Assembly (NCBI RefSeq): GCF_022953055.1
Contig: NZ_JALJEJ010000005.1
Span: forward strand, 62,001 to 126,000
From: Mucilaginibacter straminoryzae
GTDB lineage: Bacteria; Bacteroidota; Bacteroidia; Sphingobacteriales; Sphingobacteriaceae
Reading direction: 5' to 3'
DNA: 64,000 nucleotides
Both the position numbers and the translations under genes were made by a program. Shown one piece after another: positions 1-8,660 of the stretch. The notes under the pieces are model-generated. The model had not been told where the DNA came from, made no database searches, and saw only the letters and a list, made by a program, of their open reading frames with translations. Positions within the stretch are counted from its first letter, which is position 1, and each line of letters opens with the position of its first letter.

Positions 1-1
1 G

Positions 2-139
2 GTGCTGAATATCGGCGGGCATGCCATCCATGTACCTTACCATATCACCTGGATACACGAACAGATTGAGCACACCATTGAGAACGAACGTTTTAAAACC
101 GTTACTCAATTACATGAAGTATTAAGCTGCCTAACTTAA
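2..139 (+). CDS. HAD-family hydrolase, C-terminal fragment
   Basis: Only the last 45 codons are in the window; the gene starts to the left. The visible tail reads G-G-H-A-I-H-V-P-Y-H followed by T-W and a short acidic helix. This resembles the end of YjjG-like HAD phosphatases, where a conserved G-x-x-A-V/I-x-I/V-P-Y/H stretch follows the last catalytic aspartates. Those aspartates lie outside the window, so activity cannot be checked. The stop codon overlaps a TAACTTTG box, which may be a -7 promoter element for the next gene. The family call rests on this short tail only. Confidence 0.55.
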   Translation: MLNIGGHAIHVPYHITWIHEQIEHTIENERFKTVTQLHEVLSCLT

Positions 140-230
140 CTTTGACATTAAATATAGCGTGGAAAAGGAAAAAAATCCTTAAATCTGCCGCGTAAAACCA
201 ATAATAAGCCAAGCTAATATTTGCCCCTTT

Positions 231-1445
231 ATGAATAATGTTCCGCCAATCCCAGCTGACGAGTTTGATCGTATCAGTGCGCTTTCTAACCTCGATCTGG
301 ATTACAGTAATTTAAATGATAGTCTGAAAGACCTTACCCGCCTTGCCGCAAAGGTGGCCGGTACTGATATTTCGCTCATCAACCTAATTGATTCTTTTAC
401 CCAATGGTCTGTTGCAAACTATGGGCTCGAGATTGAACAACTACCTCGCGAAGATTCCATTTGCCAGTATACTATAGTTTCAGATGAAAAATTCGAGGTG
501 AAGAACCTCTCGCTTGACGACCGCTTTAAAGACAAATTATATGTAACAGGTGATCCGAATGTTCGTTACTATTATGGTGTTCCGCTTCGGGCAGATGGCT
601 ACCATATCGGTGCGCTTTGTGTTTTAGATCCTAAAGAGGATAAGGCGCTTTCGCCCGAGAAAGAAGAGCTGCTGAGGATCATTGCCGGCGAGATCGTCAC
701 CCGGTTAAAAATCCTGCACCTGGTAGAGTCCTTACAGGATAAAGTTAAAACGGCGTCAGAAACGCAACGCCGCCTGGCGCATGATATCCGCGGGCCTTTA
801 GGCGGTATTATCGGCCTGGCTAATGTGATCGCAGAACAGGGTGATGAAAACCAGATGGAAGAGGTGCTGGAATTTGTTACGCTGATCTATAAAAGCGGTA
901 AATCTATCCTGGAATTGGCCGATGAGATATTAGGTAACGACCAATTGCTGAAAAAGGCGGATAAACTGAACAGCAACCAGTTTAACCTGGCGGTTTTAAA
1001 GGAGAAGTTGCTGAAGCTTTACGGGCCGCAAGCCAAAAGCAAGCATGTAAAGTTCGAAGTGGTATCCAGCCCGGATAATGAAAAGGTGCCTTTTTCTAAA
1101 AATAAACTGCTTCAGATTGTCGGTAACCTGGTTTCTAATGCCATAAAGTTCACACCGGCAGATGGACTGGTATCTGTTAAGCTCTCGTTGAACGTTGGTA
1201 CTAAAGGCAACACCTTGCAGATAGTAGTGAGTGATACAGGCGTGGGTATGACCGAAGATAAAATACAGATGATATTGACTGGCAAGGGCGAATCTACTAC
1301 CGGTACCGGCGGCGAACAGGGTTATGGCTTTGGGTTGGCACTGGTAAAGCATCTTATGGACAGCCTTAAAGGAAAACTCTCTATTACTTCTGAACCGGAA
1401 AAGGGAACCAGTTTTACGCTGGAGCTTCCACAGTTCGAATCCTGA
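231..1445 (+). CDS. GAF-domain sensor histidine kinase, cytoplasmic
   Basis: This is a two-component kinase without a signal peptide or membrane segment, so it should sense a cytoplasmic cue. Residues about 25-160 form a GAF domain with the G-V-P-L-R and I-G-A-L-C-V-L-D strands typical of it. The phospho-accepting histidine is H184 in R-L-A-H-D-I-R-G-P-L. The ATPase domain follows, with the N-box around N299-N303, D-T-G-V-G-M at 335-340 and a closing G-Y-G-F-G-L-A-L-V-K. The DHp motif is of the H-D-I-R type rather than the common H-E-L-K type. No response regulator is directly adjacent; the nearest two lie 3-4 kb downstream in the same orientation. A rho-independent terminator follows, so it is probably transcribed alone. 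Confidence 0.9.
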   Translation: MNNVPPIPADEFDRISALSNLDLDYSNLNDSLKDLTRLAAKVAGTDISLINLIDSFTQWSVANYGLEIEQLPREDSICQYTIVSDEKFEVKNLSLDDRFKDKLYVTGDPNVRYYYGVPLRADGYHIGALCVLDPKEDKALSPEKEELLRIIAGEIVTRLKILHLVESLQDKVKTASETQRRLAHDIRGPLGGIIGLANVIAEQGDENQMEEVLEFVTLIYKSGKSILELADEILGNDQLLKKADKLNSNQFNLAVLKEKLLKLYGPQAKSKHVKFEVVSSPDNEKVPFSKNKLLQIVGNLVSNAIKFTPADGLVSVKLSLNVGTKGNTLQIVVSDTGVGMTEDKIQMILTGKGESTTGTGGEQGYGFGLALVKHLMDSLKGKLSITSEPEKGTSFTLELPQFES

Positions 1446-1541
1446 CGTTCCTCCGTTGGGGAAAACATTCCCATAGTTTGCGGCGTGAAAACCCCAACTA
1501 TCGGGATAAATAATGTCTTTTTAGTTAATAAAACTACACTG

Positions 1542-1564
1542 AGGCCCGTTTTAGGGCCTTTTTG
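1542..1564 (+). terminator. Rho-independent terminator after the GAF kinase
   Basis: A six-base perfect stem (AGGCCC / GGGCCT, 1542-1547 and 1554-1559) is closed by a six-base loop and followed at once by a run of T. It separates the kinase gene from the LruC lipoprotein gene. Confidence 0.75.
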
Positions 1565-1637
1565 CTTTTAGGCACATTGCTGGAACTTTATTTGCCTATA
1601 CCCCGTAGAAGTATTCATTTTATTGATAGTTAATTTT

Positions 1638-3731
1638 ATGAACAGGTTTTTTACTTTTTTTCTTATCACTGGGGTTTCTGCCCTGGTTGCCTGTAAAAAA
1701 GACAACAACAGCAGCAGCGGAACTACGCCGCAGACCAGTGTAAACAAAGTTGCGCCAGACGGCTTCAACTTCGCTACAACTAAAAGCGTAACCCTTAACC
1801 TTACCCTGCGCGCCAATAATGATGCTGCGCTTTCAGGCGTAGTAGTTAGTGTTTACCTTCCCGGCAATACCAACCCGGATGCTTCAGTTTTTAAAGGTGT
1901 AACAGATAAATCCGGTAATCTTACCGGCACTTTCACTGTTCCTGCTTATTATGATAAGGTGGTGATCAACCCGGCCTATATCGGTTTAATGCAAAATGCT
2001 ACCGCCGCAATCAACGGCAACAAAGTAACTGCGACAATCGGCGGTAAAGATGGCTATAGCGGTGATATCATTGCCGATGCCATCAATAACAACCCGACAG
2101 CTAATACCAACAAGGTTTCTATCAACGGTGTATACACAACAGAGTTTGTTTATCCTTCGGGCTATAGCTCAAGTAATGCATTCGTAAGCCCCACCAACCT
2201 GGGCAGACCGGCGTACCTGGAAACAACGCCAGATGTAATTGACGCTTCGTTACTATCTTATGTGAATGCTTCATTGCCAGAAGGTAACCCGGTACCGAAT
2301 GCGCACCCTGAATATTTAAGCAATACCGCTGTTCGTACCATCAACGTTACTGCTAAAGCAGACGTTTGGATCACCTTTGTATCTGAAGGCGCAGGTTACC
2401 AGAACACGCTGGCTTACTATACCTATAAAACAGGCACCCCTCCAACCACTGCTGGCGGCGGTACCTGGGCAAATGGTATTGATAAAATTACTTACATATT
2501 CCCCAACGCTTCTGCATCTGGTTCTGGTGGCGGACTGAAATCTGGTGATAAAGTAAAACTGGGTACTTTTGATGCCGGTACTTCTATCGGTTTTGTGCTG
2601 ATCCAAAATGCATGGACCGGAAGCGGTGTTAACGCGGGCGCTACCAAATTCTATACCCAGGATGAGTTTAACCCCGAAAATACCGCAGCTTTACGCAAAC
2701 ATACCGTTATGTTGTATGACAATGTGCATAAGCTTTACCTGATGGGTTTTGAAGATCAGAACAGACAGACAGGTTCTGATAATGATTTCAACGACCTGGT
2801 ATTCTATGCTACATCAAACCCTATCACGGCTATTTCTAATAACAATGTGGCTGTAGTAGATAACGGCGGCGACAGCGACGGTGATGGTGTCCTGGATCAA
2901 CTGGATGCTTTTCCGAATGACGCGACAAAAGCTTATATCAGCTATTATCCGTCTGCAAGTACTTATGCCACCCTTGCCTTTGAAGATAACTGGCCTAAGA
3001 AAGGCGATTATGACCTGAACGACTTATTGCTGAATTACCGCTACACTTTTACAAAGAATGCACAAAACCAGGTAGTAGAAATGCAGGGCGACTTTAAAGT
3101 TGGCGCTTCGGGTGCATCTTTCCACAATGGTTTCGGTGTACAATTACCGGTTGCAGCAGCAGCAGTTGCATCGGTAACAGGGCAGCAATTAACCAAAAGC
3201 TATATCACACTGGCCGGTAACGGGGTAGAAGCCAACCAAATGAATGCGGTTATCGTTCCGTTTGACGATCATGAAAACCTGCTGAAAAACCCTGACGGAT
3301 CGTTCTTTATCAACACCATTATTGGTAAAGCTAAAGTAACCGGCAGTACAGCTACCGTGGTAGTGAAATTTGCTACTGCACAAAGTTCGCTGGATGTGGC
3401 TCAGTTCAATCCGTTCCTGATCAGCAATATGCGCAGGGGTTATGAAATACACCTGCCCGGCAAAGTGCCTACCAGCCTGGCTAACAAACAACTGTTCGGC
3501 ACCGACGACGATAACTCAAATGTGAGTAACAACCGCTATTACCAAACAAGCGATAATATGCCATGGGCAATCAGTTTCAATGAGCAGTTCAACTATCCTG
3601 CAGAAACTAAAAGCATCACAGATACCTACCCTCACTTTGTTGACTGGGCTAAATCTGGCGGTATATCCTATACAGACTGGTATAGCAACACTGCTGCAGG
3701 CTACCGCCTTACAGGTAATATTTTCCAATAA
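1638..3731 (+). CDS. LruC domain-containing outer-membrane lipoprotein
   Basis: A 697-residue lipoprotein of the LruC family, which is common in Bacteroidota and has no known biochemical role. The ATG at 1638 is preferred to an upstream TTG because it gives a standard signal peptide ending in L-V-A-C followed by K-K-D. Residues about 55-150 look like a beta-sandwich of the carboxypeptidase-regulatory kind. A DUF4114-like block follows at about 315-395, with D-N-D-F-N-D-L-V. A calcium-binding D-S-D-G-D-G-V-L-D segment sits near 407-430, and a DUF4842-like C-terminal half has G-D-Y-D-L-N-D-L. The many D-x-D/N-x-D repeats suggest calcium-dependent folding on the cell surface. It is flanked by terminators on both sides and is probably monocistronic. 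The family call is firm; the function is unknown. Confidence 0.85.
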   Translation: MNRFFTFFLITGVSALVACKKDNNSSSGTTPQTSVNKVAPDGFNFATTKSVTLNLTLRANNDAALSGVVVSVYLPGNTNPDASVFKGVTDKSGNLTGTFTVPAYYDKVVINPAYIGLMQNATAAINGNKVTATIGGKDGYSGDIIADAINNNPTANTNKVSINGVYTTEFVYPSGYSSSNAFVSPTNLGRPAYLETTPDVIDASLLSYVNASLPEGNPVPNAHPEYLSNTAVRTINVTAKADVWITFVSEGAGYQNTLAYYTYKTGTPPTTAGGGTWANGIDKITYIFPNASASGSGGGLKSGDKVKLGTFDAGTSIGFVLIQNAWTGSGVNAGATKFYTQDEFNPENTAALRKHTVMLYDNVHKLYLMGFEDQNRQTGSDNDFNDLVFYATSNPITAISNNNVAVVDNGGDSDGDGVLDQLDAFPNDATKAYISYYPSASTYATLAFEDNWPKKGDYDLNDLLLNYRYTFTKNAQNQVVEMQGDFKVGASGASFHNGFGVQLPVAAAAVASVTGQQLTKSYITLAGNGVEANQMNAVIVPFDDHENLLKNPDGSFFINTIIGKAKVTGSTATVVVKFATAQSSLDVAQFNPFLISNMRRGYEIHLPGKVPTSLANKQLFGTDDDNSNVSNNRYYQTSDNMPWAISFNEQFNYPAETKSITDTYPHFVDWAKSGGISYTDWYSNTAAGYRLTGNIFQ

Positions 3732-3760
3732 AAATTACTATCCGATACATACTCCAGCAA

Positions 3761-3785
3761 AGCCGCCCGTAAGAGCGGCTTTTGC
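3761..3785 (+). terminator. Rho-independent terminator after the LruC gene
   Basis: A perfect AGCCGC / GCGGCT stem (3761-3766 and 3775-3780) with an eight-base loop is followed by TTTGCTTTT. It lies 29 bases after the lipoprotein stop codon. Confidence 0.75.
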
Positions 3786-3858
3786 TTTTACTAACAATTG
3801 CTTAATATTTGTTTAAACCTTTCTTAACTTTCGCAGCTTTATCTTTACACTACCAAAC

Positions 3859-4500
3859 ATGAAAAATTCGCTTTTCGGCATTATGCCTGGCAACAATGCG
3901 GTTTTTTACCGGCTTTTTGACCAGGGAGCAGATACTACTTATGAAATGGCATCATTGCTGTACCAGGTAGTAAAGTCTGACGCAGTGGCTTCAGAAACCA
4001 TCAACATCAATAACATCAGCCGTTTAAAGGAAAAAAGCAGCAGCATAAAAAATCAGATCTATGCTATCGCCGGTAAAGCGCTGATTTCGCCCTTCGGCCG
4101 TGATGATATGTACGGTTTTATCACCTCGCTGGATAGCGTTGCTGATTATATTGATGTTTCTGCCAGAAGGCTGAATATGTACCGGGTTGAGATAAAGGAG
4201 CCCATCCGCGAGCTTTCCGGTATCATCATGGATATGTGCAGCACCATCTCTGAATGTGTGAAGCATTTGCATAGCTTAACCAATCTTGAAGCCATTAACG
4301 AGTGCTGTATTAAAATAAAGCACCTTGAACATAAGGCAGATGCCGTGTACCGCAAAGCAATGGCTACCCTGGTTGAAGAAGAACAAGACCCCCTTGAAAT
4401 TATCAAATACAGCGATATTTACAGTGTACTTGAAAAGGTTACCGACAAAGGCGAACGGGTAGCAGAAGCGGTGGAAAGCATTGTAGTGAAGAACGCCTAA
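3859..4500 (+). CDS. DUF47 family (PhoU-like) protein, orphan copy
   Basis: A 213-residue, all-helical, PhoU-like protein of the DUF47 family. Such proteins usually partner with PiT-type low-affinity phosphate transporters and are thought to modulate their activity. The family pattern shows as P-F-G/D-R-x-D at about 77-81, the D-S-V-A-D-Y/N-I motif, and the C-terminal E-K-V-T-D-x-G/C-E-R-V-A-E-A-V-E-S-I-V-V-K-N-A. A second copy in this window sits directly before a PiT gene, and both end in V-K-N-A. This copy has no transporter beside it and stands between a terminator and an orphan response regulator gene. It may be a paralogue that acts in trans on the same transporter or regulates something else; the sequence does not decide. 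Confidence 0.85.
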   Translation: MKNSLFGIMPGNNAVFYRLFDQGADTTYEMASLLYQVVKSDAVASETININNISRLKEKSSSIKNQIYAIAGKALISPFGRDDMYGFITSLDSVADYIDVSARRLNMYRVEIKEPIRELSGIIMDMCSTISECVKHLHSLTNLEAINECCIKIKHLEHKADAVYRKAMATLVEEEQDPLEIIKYSDIYSVLEKVTDKGERVAEAVESIVVKNA

Positions 4501-4749
4501 AAGTTGCTTGTTTTAACCTGCCGTAGTTCATAGATACTTTTTTTCCTGTAATACCTGTTTAGTCGCAGGTAAATAAATTTCCGTGTTTATTGCAAACAGA
4601 AATGCGCTAGTTATTATTTGTGAATAATAACAAACTGATCTTCTTATGCGTAAAAACTACATGGATGTTAATCTTTCATCCGTTTATATAGTCCTACTGT
4701 CAACAATTCAATCTGATCCCCGGTTAAAAATTATTTAAACTACGTAACT

Positions 4750-5397
4750 ATGATCAAGATTATTCTGGCAGAAGACCATAATATCGTCCGTAATGGCATC
4801 AAGTCTTTGTTAGAGAAAGATTCCCAGTTTTCAATTATTGGCGAAGCCGTAAATGGACAGGATGTTTTGGATATGCTGGATAGCGGGCACAACCCGGATG
4901 TGATCCTGGCAGATATGAACATGCCGGTTGTAGGTGGCCTTGAACTGATCAACCGCTTAAACGAAGTGGGGCACCCGGCAAAGATTGTGGTGCTGACCAT
5001 GCTGGATCATGAGAAATATATTATCCAGGCATTTAAAGCAGGAGCAAAAGGGTTTTTACTTAAAAATGTAGGCTCGCTCGAAATGATCTTTGCTATAAAG
5101 CAGGTCGCAGATAACAATCAATACTTGTGTTCAGAGCTGTCCCTCCGGATGTTGAATAAACTGATGCATGCGCCGGAACCGAGTCTGGAAAACCTGTCTG
5201 ATGTGGATCTCTCTAAACGTGAAATGGAGGTGTTAAACCTGATAGCAGACGGTTTCACCAACCAGGAAATTGCCGATAAGTTGTTCACCAGTAAAAGAAC
5301 GGTAGAAGGGCATAGGCAAAGCCTTTTAGATAAAACCAACACACGTAATACCGCGGCCCTCGTCAGGTTCGCATTGGTTAATAGTATTATTAATTAA
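4750..5397 (+). CDS. LuxR/NarL-type response regulator
   Basis: A 215-residue transcription factor with an N-terminal receiver domain (acidic pair E8-D9, phospho-acceptor D55 in L-A-D-M-N-M-P, switch T, conserved lysine in F-L-L-K). A C-terminal LuxR-type helix-turn-helix covers about 150-210 and shows L-S-K-R-E-M-E-V-L, then I-A-D-G-F-T-N-Q-E-I-A and the recognition helix S-K-R-T-V-E-G-H. Proteins of this build are phosphorylated by a partner kinase, dimerise and bind promoters. No kinase gene adjoins it; the nearest is the GAF kinase at the start of the window, separated by two genes and two terminators. It is probably a single-gene unit, as a terminator hairpin follows. Confidence 0.92.
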   Translation: MIKIILAEDHNIVRNGIKSLLEKDSQFSIIGEAVNGQDVLDMLDSGHNPDVILADMNMPVVGGLELINRLNEVGHPAKIVVLTMLDHEKYIIQAFKAGAKGFLLKNVGSLEMIFAIKQVADNNQYLCSELSLRMLNKLMHAPEPSLENLSDVDLSKREMEVLNLIADGFTNQEIADKLFTSKRTVEGHRQSLLDKTNTRNTAALVRFALVNSIIN

Positions 5398-5422
5398 TAT
5401 AAAACATTCCGGTAAATTTAAA

Positions 5423-5450
5423 AAATAGGCCCTTCGGGGCTTATTTTTTA
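5423..5450 (+). terminator. Rho-independent terminator after the LuxR-type regulator
   Basis: A nearly perfect inverted repeat (AAAATAGGCCC and GGGGCTTATTTT around a TTC loop, with one G-T pair) is followed by TTTTTA. Its A-rich upstream side means it could also work in the reverse direction. Confidence 0.75.
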
Positions 5451-5732
5451 ATTATTAATAAAACACGTATTTAACGTACTGTTTTTCCGCGTATTTGTAC
5501 CTGCCTTGTAAGATTTAAGCTTTCTATTTTCGTTTTATCATCTGTTGTATGTGAAACAAGGGGAATAGCTGCCCGAAGGGCATTAAAATTACGATTTCCT
5601 GTTAAAATATTCCGGTTGCATAAACCTCGGCCGGATGCTAAAAACTTCGCTGCAACTTTTGAATTTGTAATTGCCTTATAAAGCGATTATAAACGTCAGC
5701 CTGGGTCTGTTCGGACTATAAAACGATCAACG
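5451..5732. other. Non-coding interval, no gene seen
   Basis: After the terminator, about 280 bases hold no reading frame with coding character on either strand. There is one short weak hairpin (TGCCC-GAA-GGGCA, near 5570-5582). The stretch is AT-rich and probably contains the promoter and leader of the following single-domain response regulator. No exact TAnnTTTG box was seen. Confidence 0.4.
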
Positions 5733-6113
5733 ATGAAGAAAGTGCTTGTGCTGGATAATGACGAGGCGATACTCGAGGCAATGCAGGATGCCCTTAATTA
5801 TGAGGGCTATGATGTGCGCACTGTTACGGATTGTGACTGCATTTTTACCTTAATTAATGAGTATCAACCCGATATTCTGCTTATCGATTATATCCTTAAT
5901 GGAATAAACGGTGGCGAATTGTGCCATCAGGTTAAAAACGAGGAGAAGACCGCTGCTTTACCCGTCATCCTGATGTCTGCTTACCCACGTATCATTGATT
6001 CTTTAGGTAATTACGGGTGTGATGCCTTTGTTGCCAAACCCTTTGATCTTTATGAGTTAACCGCCCGTATGGCCCAGTTGATCAGTACCACTCAACACCA
6101 TCTCTACGCTTAA
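5733..6113 (+). CDS. Single-domain response regulator (CheY-like)
   Basis: A 126-residue protein that is only a receiver domain. The acidic pocket is D8-D10, the phospho-acceptor is D52 in L-L-I-D-Y-I-L, and the switch serine is in I-L-M-S-A-Y-P. The conserved lysine is in F-V-A-K-P-F-D. There is no output domain, so it must act by protein contact, for example as a phosphate relay, a phosphate sink or an allosteric partner. No kinase gene adjoins it. It lies 19 bases upstream of the SSB gene, so the two may share a transcript, although a functional link is not obvious. Confidence 0.9.
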   Translation: MKKVLVLDNDEAILEAMQDALNYEGYDVRTVTDCDCIFTLINEYQPDILLIDYILNGINGGELCHQVKNEEKTAALPVILMSAYPRIIDSLGNYGCDAFVAKPFDLYELTARMAQLISTTQHHLYA

Positions 6114-6132
6114 GATACATCTATCATTATAT

Positions 6133-6495
6133 ATGCTTTCAAATTCTGGAATTAATAAAGTTTTTTTAGTAGGCCATATTGGTAAAGAGCCCCGCCTGCA
6201 TTCTTTTCAAAACGAACCACAAATGTTATGCTTTCCGTTGGTTACCCTTGAGTTTATCAGGAAGAACGGAGAGACTACCGAGCACCAGGAATGGCATTAC
6301 ATCAAGCTGCCTGCTGATGCTACAGAAGAGAAACAAGATTTAAAAAAGGGCCAGCTGGTTTATGTGCAGGGTAAAATACAAACCCGCAAGATTGTTGACG
6401 AGCAACAGGTTAAGCGGTACAAAACAGAAATACTTGCCCAGCAGATACAGGTGCTTAATAACCCGGTACAGCAAGCCGATTTTGCAGACCAATAA
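6133..6495 (+). CDS. ssb: Single-stranded DNA-binding protein, short form without acidic tail
   Basis: A 120-residue OB-fold protein of the SSB family. The N-terminus has the family pattern I-N-K-V-F-L-V-G-H-I-G, followed by strands with F-x-L-V-T and E-W-H-Y-I. A late strand has L-V-Y-V-Q-G-K-I-Q-T-R. Full SSB proteins end in a flexible acidic tail with the tip D-D-D-I-P-F, which recruits repair and replication proteins. This one stops at A-D-F-A-D-Q, so the partner-binding tip is missing. It is therefore probably an accessory paralogue rather than the main replication SSB. It runs toward the convergent BlaR1-like gene, with a 24-base gap between the stops. Confidence 0.85.
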   Translation: MLSNSGINKVFLVGHIGKEPRLHSFQNEPQMLCFPLVTLEFIRKNGETTEHQEWHYIKLPADATEEKQDLKKGQLVYVQGKIQTRKIVDEQQVKRYKTEILAQQIQVLNNPVQQADFADQ

Positions 6496-6519
6496 TCAGC
6501 ATGATATTTACCAGAGTGT

Positions 6520-8226
6520 TTACTGTGCGTTTGCAGCATTGAACCTCATTGGTTTTGTAGTGATTTCAATCACACCGTTCTGGGCATTTGCACCATAGGC
6601 AGAAACTGCCTGCTCGCCTTTCAGAATGTTTATCCGTTCTATCTGATCGGGTTTAAAGTGTTTGAGTGCTGAAATATCTGAAGCTACGCCGTCAACAATA
6701 TATAGCGGCTGCTTTTTCGATAAATCATTGCCCGGTGTCCGTGGCCCCGCCGGTAACCGGTAGATAAGTACGTTTCCAGACGACTTAGTGGTATCTGTAC
6801 GTGTAAATGTTGCCTGGCCGGAAGCGTTAGAAGAGATACTAATAACTTTAATACGTCCGCTTGTATCCCCCGTAGCGTGGGTGGTCATGAGCATGTTTTC
6901 CGAAGGTAGCTTGAAACGCATGGGTACCACCATTTGCATTCTTGCAGTATAGCCATCCTGTTCGCCCGGTTCCCACTTAGGGCTTAGGGAAAGTACACGG
7001 GTGGCTTCGCGTATGGCTTCGGGGCTGCCGCGTAACCCCTCGATTTCAGAGAGCGTGCCATCTTTTTCGACCATAAATTTCATAATTATGGGTTTGCCGT
7101 CAGATACTTGTAGTGTCTGTTTTATATTACGGCCAATAAATGCAGCAAAGGCTTTTACTCCGCCCGGATATTCCGGCTGGTGAGTTACCGGGTTGAAAGC
7201 TGCCGAAGTATCTGCTTGCGTTATGGCAACCGTATAGTGCGCCGGGGAAAGCGCAGGCCTGCGTGCGGCAGGTTGCGCGGTAGTTGTATTTTTTGCAATA
7301 CCTGCATCCAACTTGAGCGGGCTTTGCAACGCCTTTATGATAGAAGGGTTTGCCGGGATCTGTAAGATCAGCCGGGCATTGCTGCTCATGGTTTGAATAG
7401 CCTGTTGGGTGTTGGTTGCTGCGGATGAAAGGATCAGCATCAGGGCAAATAATGGCGCAGATAATCCATATTTCAGCAAAGCCACCTTGTGCGACTTGTT
7501 CCTTTGCAGCATTTGAATGCGCTGCTTCAACAAACTATGGTTAAAGAAAGGATTAGAAAGCTGGTGCGGTGGTGTTTTAAAGGTTTCGCTTAATAACAGC
7601 AGTGCATATTCGTGTCGCGGAGTGCCGTTATTAATGGCATTCCTGTCAGCAATAAATTCGTGGATATGTTTAATGGTGCTACGGTACCAATAAACGGCCG
7701 GGTTAAACCAGTTGACGATCATGATGGCCTCTACCAAAATAATGTCTGCAGAGTGCCACTGGCGCGCATGTACCAGTTCATGTTCCAGGATAATGTTGCG
7801 GCCAATGATCTTATCACTCAACTTGATGGTGCCGAAAAAAGAATAAGCATCATCTGGTAGTTCGCTTTGCAGCCGTTTTCTTAAAATCAGCAATTGAATA
7901 ATAAAGCGCAGCGCCAGCAAGACCATTCCGACCAGGTATACTATCCCTAAAATACTGCCTACCGTAAAACGGTCGTCATCCTGCTGCTGCTGGTAGATCA
8001 TCATCGGGTCAAGCTGGTAAATGGTATGGTTGATCTTCTGGGTGATAAACAGCTGCCGGGCCCAGTCTGCCTGTATCAGCGGCAGCAAAAAGGATAATAT
8101 CGCTGTACTGACCAGGTACAGTCTGTTAAGATAAAAGAACGTTTCCCTACGGAGCAATAACTTGTAAAACCCGCAAAATAGCAGCAGGTAAATATTAGCC
8201 AGTATAAGGTATTGCCACCAGGTCAT
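6520..8226 (-). CDS. BlaR1-like M56 membrane peptidase with TonB and plug modules
   Basis: A 568-residue membrane protein with several parts. Residues 1-270 hold about four membrane helices and the M56 zinc-peptidase motif H149-E-L-V-H153, followed by the H-E-F-I-A-D region near 189-194. This is the BlaR1/MecR1 fold, which cleaves a partner repressor after a signal. Residues about 350-440 are a TonB C-terminal-like domain (P-E-Y-P-G-G, V-E-K-D-G). Residues about 505-558 resemble the TonB-receptor plug (P-L-Y-I-V-D-G-V, then I-N-I-L-K-G-E-Q-A and Y-G-A-N-A-Q-N-G-V-I-E-I-T). It starts eight bases after the BlaI-like gene, so the two form a repressor-protease operon. No penicillin-binding sensor domain is visible, so a beta-lactam trigger is not implied. 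Domain identity is firm; the inducing signal is unknown. Confidence 0.85.
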   Translation of the reverse strand: MTWWQYLILANIYLLLFCGFYKLLLRRETFFYLNRLYLVSTAILSFLLPLIQADWARQLFITQKINHTIYQLDPMMIYQQQQDDDRFTVGSILGIVYLVGMVLLALRFIIQLLILRKRLQSELPDDAYSFFGTIKLSDKIIGRNIILEHELVHARQWHSADIILVEAIMIVNWFNPAVYWYRSTIKHIHEFIADRNAINNGTPRHEYALLLLSETFKTPPHQLSNPFFNHSLLKQRIQMLQRNKSHKVALLKYGLSAPLFALMLILSSAATNTQQAIQTMSSNARLILQIPANPSIIKALQSPLKLDAGIAKNTTTAQPAARRPALSPAHYTVAITQADTSAAFNPVTHQPEYPGGVKAFAAFIGRNIKQTLQVSDGKPIIMKFMVEKDGTLSEIEGLRGSPEAIREATRVLSLSPKWEPGEQDGYTARMQMVVPMRFKLPSENMLMTTHATGDTSGRIKVISISSNASGQATFTRTDTTKSSGNVLIYRLPAGPRTPGNDLSKKQPLYIVDGVASDISALKHFKPDQIERINILKGEQAVSAYGANAQNGVIEITTKPMRFNAANAQ

Positions 8227-8234
8227 CGCTGCAA

Positions 8235-8606
8235 TTATTTATCTTTTAGTTTTTCAATCAGCTTCATAATCTCATCGGCTTCTTTCATATCTATCTTTTC
8301 TTTTTTTACAAAGAAAGAGAACATGCTTTTTACCGAGTTGTCGAAATAGCCGTTCAGCAATTTATCTGTAGCAAAGTTCTGGTACTGCTCTTTACTGATT
8401 AGCGGGTAATATTCGTGGCTTTTACCGTGCGCCTCGTGCGCCACAAAGCCTTTGGTTTCCAGTATCCGGATAAACGTCGAAACTGTGTTGTAAGCTGGTT
8501 TAGGTTCAGGTAAGTGATCAATCACATCCTTTACAAAACCTTTTTTAATCTGCCATAACACCTGCATCAGTTGTTCCTCTGCGCGGGTCAGCTCTTTCAT
8601 TTCCAT
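8235..8606 (-). CDS. BlaI/MecI-family transcriptional repressor
   Basis: A 123-residue winged-helix repressor. The start M-E-M-K-E-L-T-R-A-E-E-Q is chosen because the upstream in-frame extension would translate the operator region and lacks family similarity. The helix-turn-helix lies at about 25-65 and includes P-A-Y-N-T-V-S-T-F-I-R-I-L-E-x-K-G. The C-terminal helices (about 75-120) would form the dimer and the site cut by the membrane peptidase encoded eight bases downstream. A perfect 16-base palindrome lies 55 bases upstream of the start codon and is a good candidate for autoregulation. Family members repress beta-lactamase or other stress genes; here the only evident target is its own operon. 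Confidence 0.9.
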   Translation of the reverse strand: MEMKELTRAEEQLMQVLWQIKKGFVKDVIDHLPEPKPAYNTVSTFIRILETKGFVAHEAHGKSHEYYPLISKEQYQNFATDKLLNGYFDNSVKSMFSFFVKKEKIDMKEADEIMKLIEKLKDK

Positions 8607-8660
8607 AATTACGCTAATAGGCCCTTCTACGATAAGCGGGCTAATGATAATTAAAGTTAC

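Noticed and set aside
1430..1446. CAGTTCGAATCCTG resembles a tRNA T-loop
   Set aside because: It is the in-frame end of the GAF kinase gene and no acceptor stem or anticodon arm can be built around it.
6520..8606. BlaR1/BlaI pair as a beta-lactam resistance locus
   Set aside because: No penicillin-binding sensor domain or beta-lactamase gene is present, so resistance cannot be claimed.
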